53,460 nucleotides of DNA from assembly GCA_024685545.1 (NCBI GenBank), contig JAIKVR010000022.1:1-53460 (forward strand). The letters are read 5' to 3'. Every line of letters begins with the position of its first letter. Position 1 is the first letter of the stretch. The notes under the pieces are model-generated. The model was not told where the DNA came from and made no database searches. It saw only the letters and a program-made list of their open reading frames with translations. The position numbers and the translations under genes were made by a program. Positions 1 through 8,653 of this stretch are shown here, piece after piece. Source of the stretch: Eubacteriales bacterium (GTDB lineage Bacteria > Bacillota > Clostridia > Eubacteriales > Anaerofustaceae).

Positions 1-1
1 G

Positions 2-361
2 CAGTCAGCGAAGACAGCCAATTCGTACGACATAGTCTGTGTGGAGGATCTGGACATAAAGGAGATGGCGGGAAAGGATTTCGGCAACGGTAAAGCCACT
101 CTGGACAACGGATACGGGATGTTCCTTAAGTTCCTTGAGTACAAGCTCAGTGACCGCGGGAAGGTACTGATCAAAGTCGACAGGTGGTTCCCTTCAAGTC
201 AGACATGCCATGTGTGCGGTAATACCGAAAGTGAGTTAAAGGATCTGAAGATCCGTCACTGGGTATGTCCTTTCTGCGGGACATCGCACGACCGCGATAT
301 AAATGCCGCAATGAACATCCTTCAGGAAGGGCTCAGAGAGTACCTGAGGGATACGGCATAG
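2..361 (+). CDS. tnpB: TnpB (RNA-guided nuclease of IS605-type element), C-terminal part
   Basis: Partial gene. The frame is open from base 2, so the N-terminal two thirds lie outside. Visible parts are the RuvC-II region (YDIVCVEDLDIKEM), a zinc finger with two CxxC pairs (CHVCG and CPFCG), and the RuvC-III motif DRDINAAMNI, which supplies the last catalytic Asp. The order RuvC-II, zinc ribbon, RuvC-III and then a short tail is typical of OrfB/TnpB. These proteins cut DNA next to a TAM using an RNA made from the element's right end. The gene ends with TAG. The protein portion looks intact, but activity cannot be judged without the N-terminus. Confidence 0.9.
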   Translation, partial: QSAKTANSYDIVCVEDLDIKEMAGKDFGNGKATLDNGYGMFLKFLEYKLSDRGKVLIKVDRWFPSSQTCHVCGNTESELKDLKIRHWVCPFCGTSHDRDINAAMNILQEGLREYLRDTA

Positions 362-520
362 ACATGTAATACAGCATACCATCACGATAGGGCAGGAACT
401 GTCCGAATCCACAACGCCTGTGGAGCCGGCGGCCTCTGTGTGCGGCGATACGTCTCCGTATGCAAGCTGCAGCGTTGAAGCAGGAATCCCCAACTTCTCT
501 AAGTGGCGGGAGTGTTCAAC
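362..520 (+). ncRNA. candidate omega/right-end RNA of the TnpB element
   Basis: In IS605-type elements the guide RNA scaffold is transcribed from the 3' end of tnpB and the right end, and the guide is the flanking DNA just beyond the element. Here the roughly 160 bases after the tnpB stop are strongly conserved between the two copies in the window. Where they differ, one hairpin (CGG-loop-CCG around 442-458) is kept by pairing in both copies, which suggests RNA structure. The predicted guide would start at about 521, inside the 3' end of the flavodoxin-like gene. This is inference from family knowledge; transcription is not shown. Confidence 0.45.
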
Positions 521-1160
521 TAATATCATCCCTTCCCATGGCAGCTCCCAGCTCAAACACTTTTCTGCAGTGTTCTGGAAATACTGTCCTGTGGCGCTCG
601 TATTTAGCCTCAGCATTGAAGAACCAAGGCCAGTCGGTCTTGCTGTAATCTGAGAGCTGCTGTGTATCTCCGCTCACAAAGATTTCAGTCGGCCCGACAA
701 AGCGGGTCATCGTCTGCTGATAGCTTTTGAGCAGTTCTGAATAATAATCATCACCGGCATTGCTGGTCATGATAAGAAGGACAGGAATAGGGTGTTCGTT
801 GCAACACGGGGTTTCGCTGCTGTATGTCAGATACTGGAATACCAGCCGCTCATAAAGCGCGCGGAATGACGACGTAAGATTTCCAAGGTAATTTGGCGAA
901 CCGATGATCAATCCGTCCGATCCGCGGATGGCTTCCAATACCGCGGTCAGTCCGTCTTTGCACATGCAGTGCCCTTTGTTCTTCTCTTTTTTGCATCCAA
1001 AACAGGAGATGCATCCTGTATATCTTTCCAGACGGAACAGATCGAATTTTACCACATCTGCTCCCGAGGATTCCGCGCCTTTTATTGCTTCAGCGATCAA
1101 TGTATCGGTGTTCCAGCCTTTTCGCGGACCCGCATTTACAGCAACGATTTTTTTAGTCAT
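516..1160 (-). CDS. Fe-S flavodoxin-like NAD(P)H-dependent oxidoreductase
   Basis: 214 residues. The N-terminus (KKIVAVNAGPRKGWNTDTL) is the FMN-phosphate loop of the NADPH-dependent FMN reductase/flavodoxin-like fold, and GSPNYLGNLTSSFRALYERL is the second flavin-binding stretch. Cysteines C50, C53, C56 and C65 form the C-x2-C-x2-C-xn-C pattern of iron-sulfur flavoproteins, so it probably binds FMN plus a 4Fe-4S cluster and moves electrons in the cytoplasm; the substrate is unknown. The stop codon TGA (516-518) is formed by the very end of the adjacent IS element, so the last residues may differ from the original. Start ATG at 1160. Confidence 0.85.
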   Translation of the reverse strand: MTKKIVAVNAGPRKGWNTDTLIAEAIKGAESSGADVVKFDLFRLERYTGCISCFGCKKEKNKGHCMCKDGLTAVLEAIRGSDGLIIGSPNYLGNLTSSFRALYERLVFQYLTYSSETPCCNEHPIPVLLIMTSNAGDDYYSELLKSYQQTMTRFVGPTEIFVSGDTQQLSDYSKTDWPWFFNAEAKYERHRTVFPEHCRKVFELGAAMGRDDIS

Positions 1161-1324
1161 AATACTTGCTTCCTTCCATTAATTATTGATTATCTATCAT
1201 CAGGGAAAACCCTCCACAGTCGTAAAAGCTGAACAATCCAGACGATGTACCGATTAATTCATTGCTCATACTGGCTGCAGGCTGAATCATCAGTCATTTC
1301 TTCACAAAACAGCAAAAGACAATT

Positions 1325-1705
1325 CTAATGAAAAATGGGCTTACCAATATGCATTCTCGTACGCCAGGCGGGAGGCTCCCCGTCATCCGCCCAGTATTCA
1401 TCCATCTCACATATTCTATTGTTTTTTAGTTTTATAAAACTCACGACATGATACGATGAGCTTTTATCCGGAGGGAAAACATGCCCTGCCAATATTAGGG
1501 TGTCCCCGCTTTCTTCAATACGTTCGATACTTCCGTCCCAATCTCCGGGGTAATCGCAATTTGCTTTGATATACTCGGAGACGGTAAACTGCTCATTGGT
1601 ACATATCCAGCGAATGACTGCGTCTTCGGAGAAGAACTCCTTAAGCCTATCCCTGTCCTTCGCTAAAACCTTATTCCAAAACTCAATAATGTTCATGTTA
1701 TTCAC
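1325..1705 (-). CDS. SnoaL/NTF2-like domain protein
   Basis: About 126 residues. The pattern of an N-terminal helix (EFWNKVLAKDRDRLKEFFSEDA), a conserved Trp/Cys strand, and a C-terminal strand with DEYWADDGEPPAWR is that of small NTF2-fold proteins of the SnoaL type. These bind small hydrophobic ligands or act as isomerase/hydrolase-like proteins; no substrate can be named. The start is GTG at 1705, overlapping the stop of the upstream TfoX-like gene (GTGA), with ATG at 1696 as an alternative. The two genes are therefore probably translationally coupled. Confidence 0.75.
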   Translation of the reverse strand: MNNMNIIEFWNKVLAKDRDRLKEFFSEDAVIRWICTNEQFTVSEYIKANCDYPGDWDGSIERIEESGDTLILAGHVFPPDKSSSYHVVSFIKLKNNRICEMDEYWADDGEPPAWRTRMHIGKPIFH

Positions 1706-2034
1706 CCATTTTTGGCCCGTTTGCGTTTTTGTTTTGGTGCAGGAAGTTCGTCATACATAGCTTCCAGTAATTCTTTTAGGAAAACCTTATCCTCAATATT
1801 GTCCACCAGCAGCATTTCCTTGCCACCTTCATAGGGCAATTCCATCTCTGCGTACGGCATCAGCTCCAAGGCTACTTTAACAGGCTTAACGAGAAATCGG
1901 TTATCATAAACACCGCCTACTGCCTTTCCCCGTAGGTAGATTATATATTCTCCCATCATTGCCCTATAGGAAATGTTGTCCAGCAACGATAGTTGATCTA
2001 ATACATATTCCAAATAATCTCTCGTTGATGCCAT
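1702..2034 (-). CDS. TfoX N-terminal domain protein
   Basis: 110 residues matching the TfoX/Sxy N-terminal domain alone: an N-terminal helix, then MMGEYIIYLRGKAVGGVYDNRFLVKPV, the usual core of this fold. The C-terminal TfoX domain is absent, as in many Bacillota members. The family is linked to competence regulation in proteobacteria, but the role of single-domain proteins is unknown. The tail is Lys/Arg rich (PKQKRKRAKNG). A GAGGAGA ribosome binding site precedes the ATG. The gene overlaps the next one by four bases, forming a two-gene operon with the SnoaL-like gene. Confidence 0.85.
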   Translation of the reverse strand: MASTRDYLEYVLDQLSLLDNISYRAMMGEYIIYLRGKAVGGVYDNRFLVKPVKVALELMPYAEMELPYEGGKEMLLVDNIEDKVFLKELLEAMYDELPAPKQKRKRAKNG

Positions 2035-2108
2035 ATCTTTCTCCTCTTAAAAAAATCATCCGACATTATTATCGGGTAATCAGATAATCGTGCCGTTGCA
2101 GTCTGTTA

Positions 2109-2855
2109 TCATCGTGATACGAGTTTCAGGAACTTGGCAGCATTCATCTGCTCATTCGTTACATATTCCCCATCAGAAAACAGTGCATATGTGGTAACGG
2201 GAGTAGGTGCATTCTGTGCGTCGGACTTGCTCTGCAGATGTATCGCCATGAACTGAATGCCGTTGTCTTTTGCTGTCTGTTCAACGATCGGCACATACTT
2301 TGCGTTGAACGGGCACTGATCCGTATAGTAAATCACATACCCTTTCCCGTCGACATGCGGGTGCTTTGCGCATTTTTTAAAAGCAGGCTTGGCTGCGTCT
2401 TCGGTAAAAGGTAGATACCAGAGTTGGATACCGTTATCAGCCTCGTCGCAAACAGAAAAGCCTTTGTGGGTCAGATACTTCGGGTCGGCCAGAAACGGTT
2501 TTTTTTTCGCGGCAGCCAAAATGCACAAACCTTGCCTGTCCTTTTCCCTGCTGTCTGCGATGCACTCCGCAAGAAGATCATTTGAATAGCCGTGCCCCTT
2601 CAGGGCACCGGAGACCCATAGACAGTCTATATACATATACCCGTCTGCATCGATCGGATTCCACGCGTTTTCGGCAGGGATATACTCGATAAAGCATTTT
2701 CCGCGTTCAGTGCTTTTCAGGAATACAAGGCCATCTTCAAATCGATCGGCGAGCCAGGCTTTTTTTGATGAGACCTGGATATCCTTGTTGTTTGAGATGG
2801 CGCAGCATATATGCTCATTTTCCAAATTGTCTTTCGTCACTCTTATGTATTCCAC
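2109..2855 (-). CDS. GNAT acetyltransferase with C-terminal YoaP domain
   Basis: 248 residues. The first half is an atypical GNAT fold; the acetyl-CoA-binding segment is around YIDCLWVSGALKGHGYSNDL (residues about 75-95). The second half (about 155-248, GYVIYYTDQCPFNAKYVPIV...) is the YoaP-like domain with a CxxN thioredoxin-like turn, the same layout as B. subtilis YoaP. The acceptor substrate is unknown. The start is GTG at 2855 with AGGAGG six bases upstream (at about 2862-2867). The gene stands alone between the TfoX and XRE-HD genes. Confidence 0.8.
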   Translation of the reverse strand: MEYIRVTKDNLENEHICCAISNNKDIQVSSKKAWLADRFEDGLVFLKSTERGKCFIEYIPAENAWNPIDADGYMYIDCLWVSGALKGHGYSNDLLAECIADSREKDRQGLCILAAAKKKPFLADPKYLTHKGFSVCDEADNGIQLWYLPFTEDAAKPAFKKCAKHPHVDGKGYVIYYTDQCPFNAKYVPIVEQTAKDNGIQFMAIHLQSKSDAQNAPTPVTTYALFSDGEYVTNEQMNAAKFLKLVSR

Positions 2856-2897
2856 ACAATACCTCCTATTTTTAAAAGACTAAAGACTATTTTTTGC

Positions 2898-3732
2898 CTA
2901 CATAAGTCTCTTATAGATATCCAGCATGCTATCTATCTGATACTTCAGCAAAAATGCCGCATCGTTGTACTCGGGAGTGTCTTTGACAGCTTTCAGAAGA
3001 GCGGGATAGTACGTCTCTGTTTCCCGGATCATTCGATAAATACGTTCACGGCTTAATCCCCAGGACATAGTCGTCAGATTATTACAGCGGTCGATACACT
3101 TCACGAGTGCTGCTTTAGGGTTGTCTGCAAGCGCAGCGTAGTATGCAGCCATGACTTCATCGCGGTCTTTATCGGTGGTCTTTTCATGAGACATGAGCCT
3201 GACTATCTCTTTGACTTCGCTCTTTACCGGCAGATCATCAGTCGTAAATCTGCTGCCATCCGTTTTTTTGCAGTCTTCGACCACATCATGAAGCAATATG
3301 CCCGCGATGATCTCATCGTCTCTGATTCCCATAGCCAAAGCATGACATGCCATATTCAGCGGATGATAGATGTACGGTGTATTCGGGCTGTTTTTTCTTG
3401 ACTGTCCCTTATGCGCCTCCACCGCAAAATCGACAGCCATGATCGTATCGGCCATGTTAAGGTTCTTGGCTGTGGTCTTGACAAAGGTTTTCATATGTTC
3501 CCAGTCGAAAATCGTATCTTTTGTTTCAAAGACACCGTGTTTTTCTTCAGCAAGCGCTGAGACCGATACATCAAATATCCGCTAGCTTTATCAGCTTCGC
3601 TGTCTCCGGCAGGTATTCATCTCTTTCCCAGGATGACACTGCCTGAAACGTCACATCCAGCTTTTCCGCCAGCTGCTCCTGCGTGAGTTTTCCTTCTTCT
3701 CTGAGAGACCTGATATTCGATCCAATGCTCAT
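2898..3732 (-). pseudogene. XRE helix-turn-helix plus HD (RelA/SpoT-type hydrolase) protein, frameshifted
   Basis: Reading from ATG 3732, the first 54 codons encode an XRE helix-turn-helix (LTQEQLAEKLDVTFQAVSSW) and then hit TGA within KLADI. The next frame resumes at once with FDVSVSALAEEKHGVFETK and runs into a 198-residue HD domain. One extra or two missing bases near 3573-3580 explain the break. The HD part carries AHKGQSRK, YIYHPLNMA and LLHDVVEDC, matching the HDxxED motif of ppGpp hydrolases (SpoT/MESH1 type). From family knowledge, relatives in Clostridia carry both domains in one protein. Either a broken gene or an assembly error; the HD half could still be translated from ATG 3494. 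Confidence 0.75.
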
Positions 3733-3736
3733 GTAT

Positions 3737-4108
3737 CTACTCCTCGATCTTAGTTGACCAGTGCGGATTGTGATCGTCTTTGATCAGAAACCTTATGCCC
3801 GAGTCATACTCGATTTCGAATCCGTTGAACTTTCGGTTTAGTTCATCTGCCGCCTCAGGAGAATCTACCGGGAAATAATCCATGTAATTGCAGTCATTAC
3901 CACCCGACATATCGTGGAACTCTGAGTTTTGTACCAGGACATACCCGCCGCATGATTTGCATCTGCACAAATAACGTTTCCCGTCATCCCATGTGTGCAG
4001 AATGTTGCCATAGGCATAGCTTCCATAATCCTCAATGAGCTTCAGCTTCATATGCCGATATGCTTCGACGGGATCCTTCATTCCGAATCCTACACATGCT
4101 TTTTTCAT
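3737..4108 (-). CDS. conserved hypothetical protein with zinc-ribbon-like CxxC
   Basis: 124 residues from ATG 4108, chosen because GGAGGGCGGAG lies directly upstream; an in-frame ATG at 4123 has no such site. The centre has a short Cys-rich knuckle, RYLCRCKSCGGYVLVQ, that could bind a metal with other residues. This is followed by an acidic aromatic stretch (NYMDYFPVDSPEAADELN) typical of a small uncharacterised clostridial family. No function is known. It sits four bases upstream of the XRE-HD gene on the same strand, so the two may be co-transcribed. Confidence 0.65.
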   Translation of the reverse strand: MKKACVGFGMKDPVEAYRHMKLKLIEDYGSYAYGNILHTWDDGKRYLCRCKSCGGYVLVQNSEFHDMSGGNDCNYMDYFPVDSPEAADELNRKFNGFEIEYDSGIRFLIKDDHNPHWSTKIEE

Positions 4109-4188
4109 TTCTCCGCCCTCCATACATGAACATAATATAGGGCATTAAATGACAATTGTAGCGTGTATGGGCTGAATTTCCAGCATTA

Positions 4189-4209
4189 AACTCAAGCTGC
4201 ACTTGAGTT
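4189..4209 (-). terminator. hairpin downstream of the M50 gene
   Basis: A perfect 8-base stem (AACTCAAG / CTTGAGTT) with a 5-base loop lies between the M50-like gene and the next minus-strand gene. A second 8-base inverted repeat, CATCTCAC...GTGAGATG (4222-4254), lies beside it. The T-run after the stem is short, so termination strength is uncertain. Confidence 0.4.
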
Positions 4210-4274
4210 AACTTATTCACCCATCTCACGTTCGTCCTGGACAAATGTGAGATGCACTCCTTTTTTCTCCCGTA

Positions 4275-5429
4275 TCAATCTGTTACATGATTAAGCCTTA
4301 CAGCGAGCGTTATAAGTTCTCTCTCCCCTTCGATCTCAACAGGATAAGGATAGGATTCTGCGCATTGATCAAACTTTACCATGGCCTTCTCTGCTTTTTG
4401 CGGATCTTTTTCGACCAGCAGTGCATATAAGTATTCCGTTCGCAGAACAGATGGATATGTCTTCATCGCTTTCATGATAGTCAGCAGCTCATCAGACCGC
4501 ATCCCATCCAGGATTTCCTTCCGGTTTTCGGAGATCATTTCCACATACATCCGATCACAGATCATCAGATTACGATACAAACCGACGATCCCGTTTTGCC
4601 CGGAGAGAAGCCGTTCGATCAGTGTATCCGCTTCCTCAAATCGATGCTGATCCATCAACCGGCTGCATGCCAATACGCCGAGCGTAGCATTTATCCCATT
4701 TTTCATTGACTCATCAGAAGGAACCTCAAACCATTCATCAGGCATGTCCTTTAACCGGATCCCCTTTGATGTCTGTTCATTCACTCTTATCTGAATCCAA
4801 AATGCCCGGACTGCTTCCACGCTGCGGGAAAGATCGAGTGCGTTCATCCCGTCATTGTTTACCGGACCCATTTTAACAGGCAGGCCGTTCATCAGTGCGA
4901 AAGCCAGCCCGATGACTGCAGATATCATCAGGATTGTCCATAAAAGTGAACGGTCCGGGCAGACGAAAGACAGCCCGAAACATGACATAGCCGTGATCAG
5001 GTTGATAATCACACCACCGAGATTCTACAGCATCCACGGCATCTTCCCGTCTTTCAGATCTGGAGGTATCATCAGACACTGGCCGCCGGTTCCCGCGATG
5101 TTAAGCTTTTTGAACTGTACCCGGCCGTCCAGCTTTACCCACATCAGGTTAAAAATCCGGAAGGAACTGAACCGATAACCGGTCATCAGTCCGAATATCA
5201 GATGCCCTGCCTCATGGATTATAATCTGTATAATCATTACCATGTACATACCGATGATCATCAGCAGAAAAGATATAAAATTCACTGCGATGCTAATCCC
5301 GGTTTGATCCTGCCGATCCAGATACATTAAGATAACTACACCACAGGCAGCACCGATGAGCATGTACATCAGGATGCTGATCCATTGTCCTTTGTTTTCT
5401 GTATTCTGCGCTTTTTTACTGTTATGCAT
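4275..5429 (-). pseudogene. M50-type membrane metalloprotease, interrupted by in-frame TAG
   Basis: One frame encodes 134 residues, then TAG (5025-5027), then continues without shift through NLGGVIINLITAM to position 4275 (about 385 residues in total). The N-terminal half has membrane segments at about 17-36 and 47-71 and the zinc motif HEAGH (H72, E73, H76) of site-2-protease-like M50 peptidases. After the stop come another membrane segment, GLPVKMGPVNNDGMNALDLSRS (second metal-ligand region with NDG-x-x-AL), and a helical C-terminal domain. A single base change (for example TAT/TAC to TAG) explains the break. Good ribosome binding site before ATG 5429. Confidence 0.75.
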
Positions 5430-5709
5430 GAAAACTCCTATTCTCTGTTTTCCTGCTCTTCCATCGAAATCGTACTACAATCCATTTTGATGAAATATTA
5501 CCTTCAAATATATCTGCAACAACAAGGAACGATTTGCATAAGGTCAATTGGTTCACCATCAATCATTATCGTTATATTTCACCCAATGGTGTCACCAGTT
5601 TTTCCATTTCTCCTTGTCAAATCCACGTAATTTCCAATCAGCCATCTTCCATGTTCTTGCTGAAAGATCCTGTTTTGCAATTAGTGTTCATTTTGAAGTG
5701 TATTTTAAA

Positions 5710-6351
5710 TTATCTGTAACCAGCCCTATTTAAAACCCAGTCGGATACCTGTCTGTCTTCCCCGTTTGTTGAGATATAGTCCAGCACATTCTGTCTTTGA
5801 AGAGCATGTTCCACCAACTCTGCGTCCGCTTTTTTCATGAAACTGATAAAATCGATCTGAGAGTTATTTCTCAAGTCTTTCAATAGTTTCGTGTCTCTGA
5901 GCTTTCTTTCAGCATCCTGCTTAGGATATCCCTGTCCGAAAGTCTCGGAAAACAGTTTTTCTATCGTTCTCTCGCAGTTTTGCTCTCCAGTAAATGTATA
6001 GCCCTCTCCCAACGGCAGAGAGATCACATTGCCATTATTGATCTGCGCAAATAAATATGCGTCCATAGGCGTCGGTGCATATCAGCATATTAGCCCCGGA
6101 ATGCTGTTGCACGCAAGCATCATTCCCTGACCCGAAGAACATCCCGTGACAATGAAATCCAATGCACGCGAAGCAATCAGTGCCCCTATTTCCAGAGAGA
6201 TCTCTATGTATGAATACTTGCCGGTTTCCTCGGGGAAACATCCGAAATTGACGACTTCATGTCCTTCAGCATACCGTTTCGTCGCATCATAAAGCAATTC
6301 ATTCTTACCAGTCTGCGAACTTGCCTGTATAACCCCGATTTTCATTTTCAT
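5710..6351 (-). pseudogene. RpiB/LacA/LacB-family sugar-phosphate isomerase, interrupted by in-frame TGA
   Basis: The first part (MKIGVIQASSQTGKNELLYDAT... VTGCSSGQGMMLACNSIPG) contains the CSSGQG active-site loop of the RpiB/LacAB family. A TGA at 6082-6084 follows LIC, and the same frame then continues as YAPTPMDAYLFAQINNGNVI to a normal family C-terminus. Family members usually have Gly at this position (GGA to TGA is one substitution). Total about 213 codons, the usual length. Intact relatives isomerise aldo/keto sugar phosphates. The preferred start is ATG 6345, spaced six bases from AGGAG. Probably inactive unless the stop is an assembly error. Confidence 0.75.
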
Positions 6352-6401
6352 CTCCTATGAAAACATACTAATACAATACTATCATTTTTACAGCACAAAA
6401 A

Positions 6402-6450
6402 AAATGACCTCTTCATGTTAGATTCTCGGTCTAGCTTTTGGAGGTCATTT
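6402..6450 (-). terminator. intrinsic terminator of the blaI-blaR operon
   Basis: On the minus strand the 10-base stem AAATGACCTC/GAGGTCATTT (arms 6441-6450 and 6402-6411) is followed by a run of nine T. It lies 54 bases past the end of the BlaR-like gene. The loop is long (29 bases). Confidence 0.7.
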
Positions 6451-6503
6451 CGTTATTCTGCAGAGCTAATTGTTATTGATCAGAAAAAAGAAACAGAGCT
6501 TTT

Positions 6504-8264
6504 TTATTTTCTGCTGTCGCGGGGCTCCGTATAAAACAATTCAACTGCTTTTTCATAATCCCCGCTGTGAGTGTTGTAGAATCGACGCTCGTTTCCGAAC
6601 CTGACAACAGCTATGTGTGAGTCCCGATACACAGTGATACGATAGTCCTCTCTGATACAGAACTCGATCGATCCTGGTGACGATAGATCATCTTTAGAAG
6701 TGCTTCTTTTCCGCCAGGAAACCAAGTCCAGATATTTTGCCAATTCGCTTCCGTCCACGTAACCGATACAGATCGAACCGTTTTCCTGTTTCCCTGCAGG
6801 GGGACAATAAATAGTCTGTATATCCGTCATGTCCGCAGCGAGCGAACAGGCATTTTCATAATTCAGGAAGGAAAGATCGGGGTCACCGGTCACATTGATC
6901 ACTCCATAATACTCCCTTGCGGCCTGTAGGCATTTTTCGCTGCTGGCTCTTGATCCGGAAATATCCAGAGCTCTTCTTCTGATCGGCCACGGGAATTTTG
7001 CCTGTATGTCATCGGCATAATAGCTTCCGTCCCTCGGTTCCCAGTATTCGACCACACCATAAGTCGAGGATCCGTTGTTATTTTCAGACGTGTCAAAGGT
7101 GACAGCTGATGGGACATGCGATCCGGTTTCAACTTTGACATCGATTCCGTCAAAGCTGAATTCTTCATAGAGCACCCACACATAAACTGTGGTCTCATTT
7201 CCTGATCTTGATATCAGCATAACATCATAATCTGCAACGATGAAATGTCCTTCAGAGCGTGATGAACGATGATGTTCTGCAACCGCCATATCCAAAGATG
7301 TGCCAAGCTTCCCTGACAGGCTCCTGCTTGACAGCGGATCTGTCATCAGGCAGACTGCCAGAGCGATGCAGGCAATAATTGCCGCCAGAATGATCCAGAA
7401 TGCAGGCCTTTTGTAATTAAGGACCCCTTTGACCCGATCTTTAACACCCGTTTCCCCGAAAGCAAGCGGACAGGCTGCGATTTTCTTTCTAGGGTAGCTA
7501 CAGTCCAGAAGTGCCTGTGAATAAGCAGCCAAATCGGCTTTACTCATATCACTGATGACCTTTTCATCACATGCTGTTTCGATATCCCTGCACAGAAGGA
7601 TATATGCGAGCCAACATAGAGGATTGAACCAGTACACCGACAGTAGCAGGAAACCTATCGGCTTCCAGAAGTGGTCATAACGCTGCAGATGAGCCTTTTC
7701 GTGGCGAATCACATGGACCAAAGTCTCCCCACCTAAAGATGACGGGACATATATAATTGGTTTGAAAATCCCGAGAATGAACGGGGCTCTGACCTCATCA
7801 CAGGTGAAAATCCTTTCTCCTGCCTGAACATACACAGAGACCGTTTTCTTCAGTTTCAAATAACTTATCAGCGTATATGCCAGCATAACCACGACGCCGG
7901 CAATCCATACGACTGCTGCGACAGGGATAACGATCTGCAACGGGTTTATGCTACTCACCGGATCGGGAGTAAATGACTCAGCTAAAAATGGATTAATCAC
8001 CTTATTGATGGATTCTATCCCAAAATCGACAGACGGTTCCTGCCGGAATGCGATATCTCTAGGTATCGTCTCGCTGCTCGGTATCAAACTGAGGCTGCTT
8101 TCAAACGAAAACGGACATAAAAGGCGGATCGCGACAAGGCCCCAAAGAAGACACGATAACCATCTCGGTGCCTTCTTCAGCATTACTCTTGCCAGAACAA
8201 CAGCTATTATCAGCCAGCTGGCTGTAATACTCATATTGAGTACTTTAAGAAATACTGCGCTCAT
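6504..8264 (-). CDS. BlaR1/MecR1-type M56 membrane metalloprotease (signal transducer)
   Basis: 586 residues. N-terminal half: membrane segments at about 12-30, 33-50, 108-132 and 203-222, and the M56 zinc site HEKAH (188-192) with the downstream ligand in ETACDE (229-234). A further membrane segment near 285-307 leads to a roughly 275-residue extracytoplasmic C-terminal region. That region is not a penicillin-binding domain: no SxxK/KTG set is seen. Family members sense a cell-envelope signal and trigger cleavage of the partner BlaI-type repressor. The start ATG 8264 follows directly on the BlaI-like gene, giving a two-gene operon, probably autoregulated through the operators at 8654-8696. 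Confidence 0.85.
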   Translation of the reverse strand: MSAVFLKVLNMSITASWLIIAVVLARVMLKKAPRWLSCLLWGLVAIRLLCPFSFESSLSLIPSSETIPRDIAFRQEPSVDFGIESINKVINPFLAESFTPDPVSSINPLQIVIPVAAVVWIAGVVVMLAYTLISYLKLKKTVSVYVQAGERIFTCDEVRAPFILGIFKPIIYVPSSLGGETLVHVIRHEKAHLQRYDHFWKPIGFLLLSVYWFNPLCWLAYILLCRDIETACDEKVISDMSKADLAAYSQALLDCSYPRKKIAACPLAFGETGVKDRVKGVLNYKRPAFWIILAAIIACIALAVCLMTDPLSSRSLSGKLGTSLDMAVAEHHRSSRSEGHFIVADYDVMLISRSGNETTVYVWVLYEEFSFDGIDVKVETGSHVPSAVTFDTSENNNGSSTYGVVEYWEPRDGSYYADDIQAKFPWPIRRRALDISGSRASSEKCLQAAREYYGVINVTGDPDLSFLNYENACSLAADMTDIQTIYCPPAGKQENGSICIGYVDGSELAKYLDLVSWRKRSTSKDDLSSPGSIEFCIREDYRITVYRDSHIAVVRFGNERRFYNTHSGDYEKAVELFYTEPRDSRK

Positions 8265-8266
8265 GA

Positions 8267-8632
8267 CTATCCCTCATTTTTAAAAGAATCGATCATCCTC
8301 TGGATCTCTTCCGCTTCCTCTGAAGATATGCCCTTCCTGGAAATAAACGAAGCGATAAAAGCAGGCAGAGACCCTTTGTAGGAATCCTCTATGATCTGCT
8401 CGCTTTTAGCTGAATAAAAATCCTTGCGCGAAACCAGTGATTCGACTATACCGTCTTTATTCTGAAGCAATCCCTTTTCACAAAGCTTCCGCAGCACCGT
8501 ATATGTCGTCGGTCTTTTCCAATTCAGTTCTTTCTCACATATTTTTGCAAGTTCCCCCGATGCAATCGGTTCATGCTCCCATATGATATCTGCAAAACGT
8601 TCCTGTATGGTTCCAAGTTCAAAGCTTTTCAT
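8267..8632 (-). CDS. BlaI/MecI/CopY-family repressor
   Basis: 121 residues from ATG 8632. This start was chosen because AAGGAGA precedes it and because a longer frame up to 8674 would run through the operator. The winged-helix N-terminus (ADIIWEHEPIASGELAKICEKELNWKRPTTYTVLRKLCEKGLL) is classic BlaI. The C-terminal helical dimer part ends in EEIQRMIDSFKNEG and a TAG stop. Such repressors are dimers that bind palindromes before their own operon and are inactivated by the M56 partner encoded immediately downstream. Confidence 0.9.
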   Translation of the reverse strand: MKSFELGTIQERFADIIWEHEPIASGELAKICEKELNWKRPTTYTVLRKLCEKGLLQNKDGIVESLVSRKDFYSAKSEQIIEDSYKGSLPAFIASFISRKGISSEEAEEIQRMIDSFKNEG

Positions 8633-8653
8633 AAAGCAATCTCCTTTCAGGCT

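Larger units (their letters stand above)
1..520 (+). mobile_element. IS200/IS605-type element, 3' part with right end
   Basis: The left edge of the window lies inside a tnpB-carrying element. Its 3' part and right end run to about position 520. The right boundary was set by comparison with the second copy at 53241-53460 (opposite strand): both share near-identical sequence from the tnpB stop codon to the string GTTCAAC, then diverge. A subterminal hairpin (ACTT, loop, AAGT around 493-504) lies close to the end, as is usual for this single-strand-transposing family. No tnpA is visible because the element is cut by the window edge. Confidence 0.85.

Noticed and set aside
460..648. Open frame starting MQAAALKQESPTS at the left IS end, and the similar frame starting at 53299
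   Set aside because: The shared start lies in the IS right end and has no ribosome binding site; the continuation is unrelated flanking DNA. They are chance frames, although the repeat helped to locate the IS ends.
5430..5709. Possible remnant coding between the M50 and RpiB-like genes
   Set aside because: All six frames are broken or lack protein-like composition; nothing assignable.
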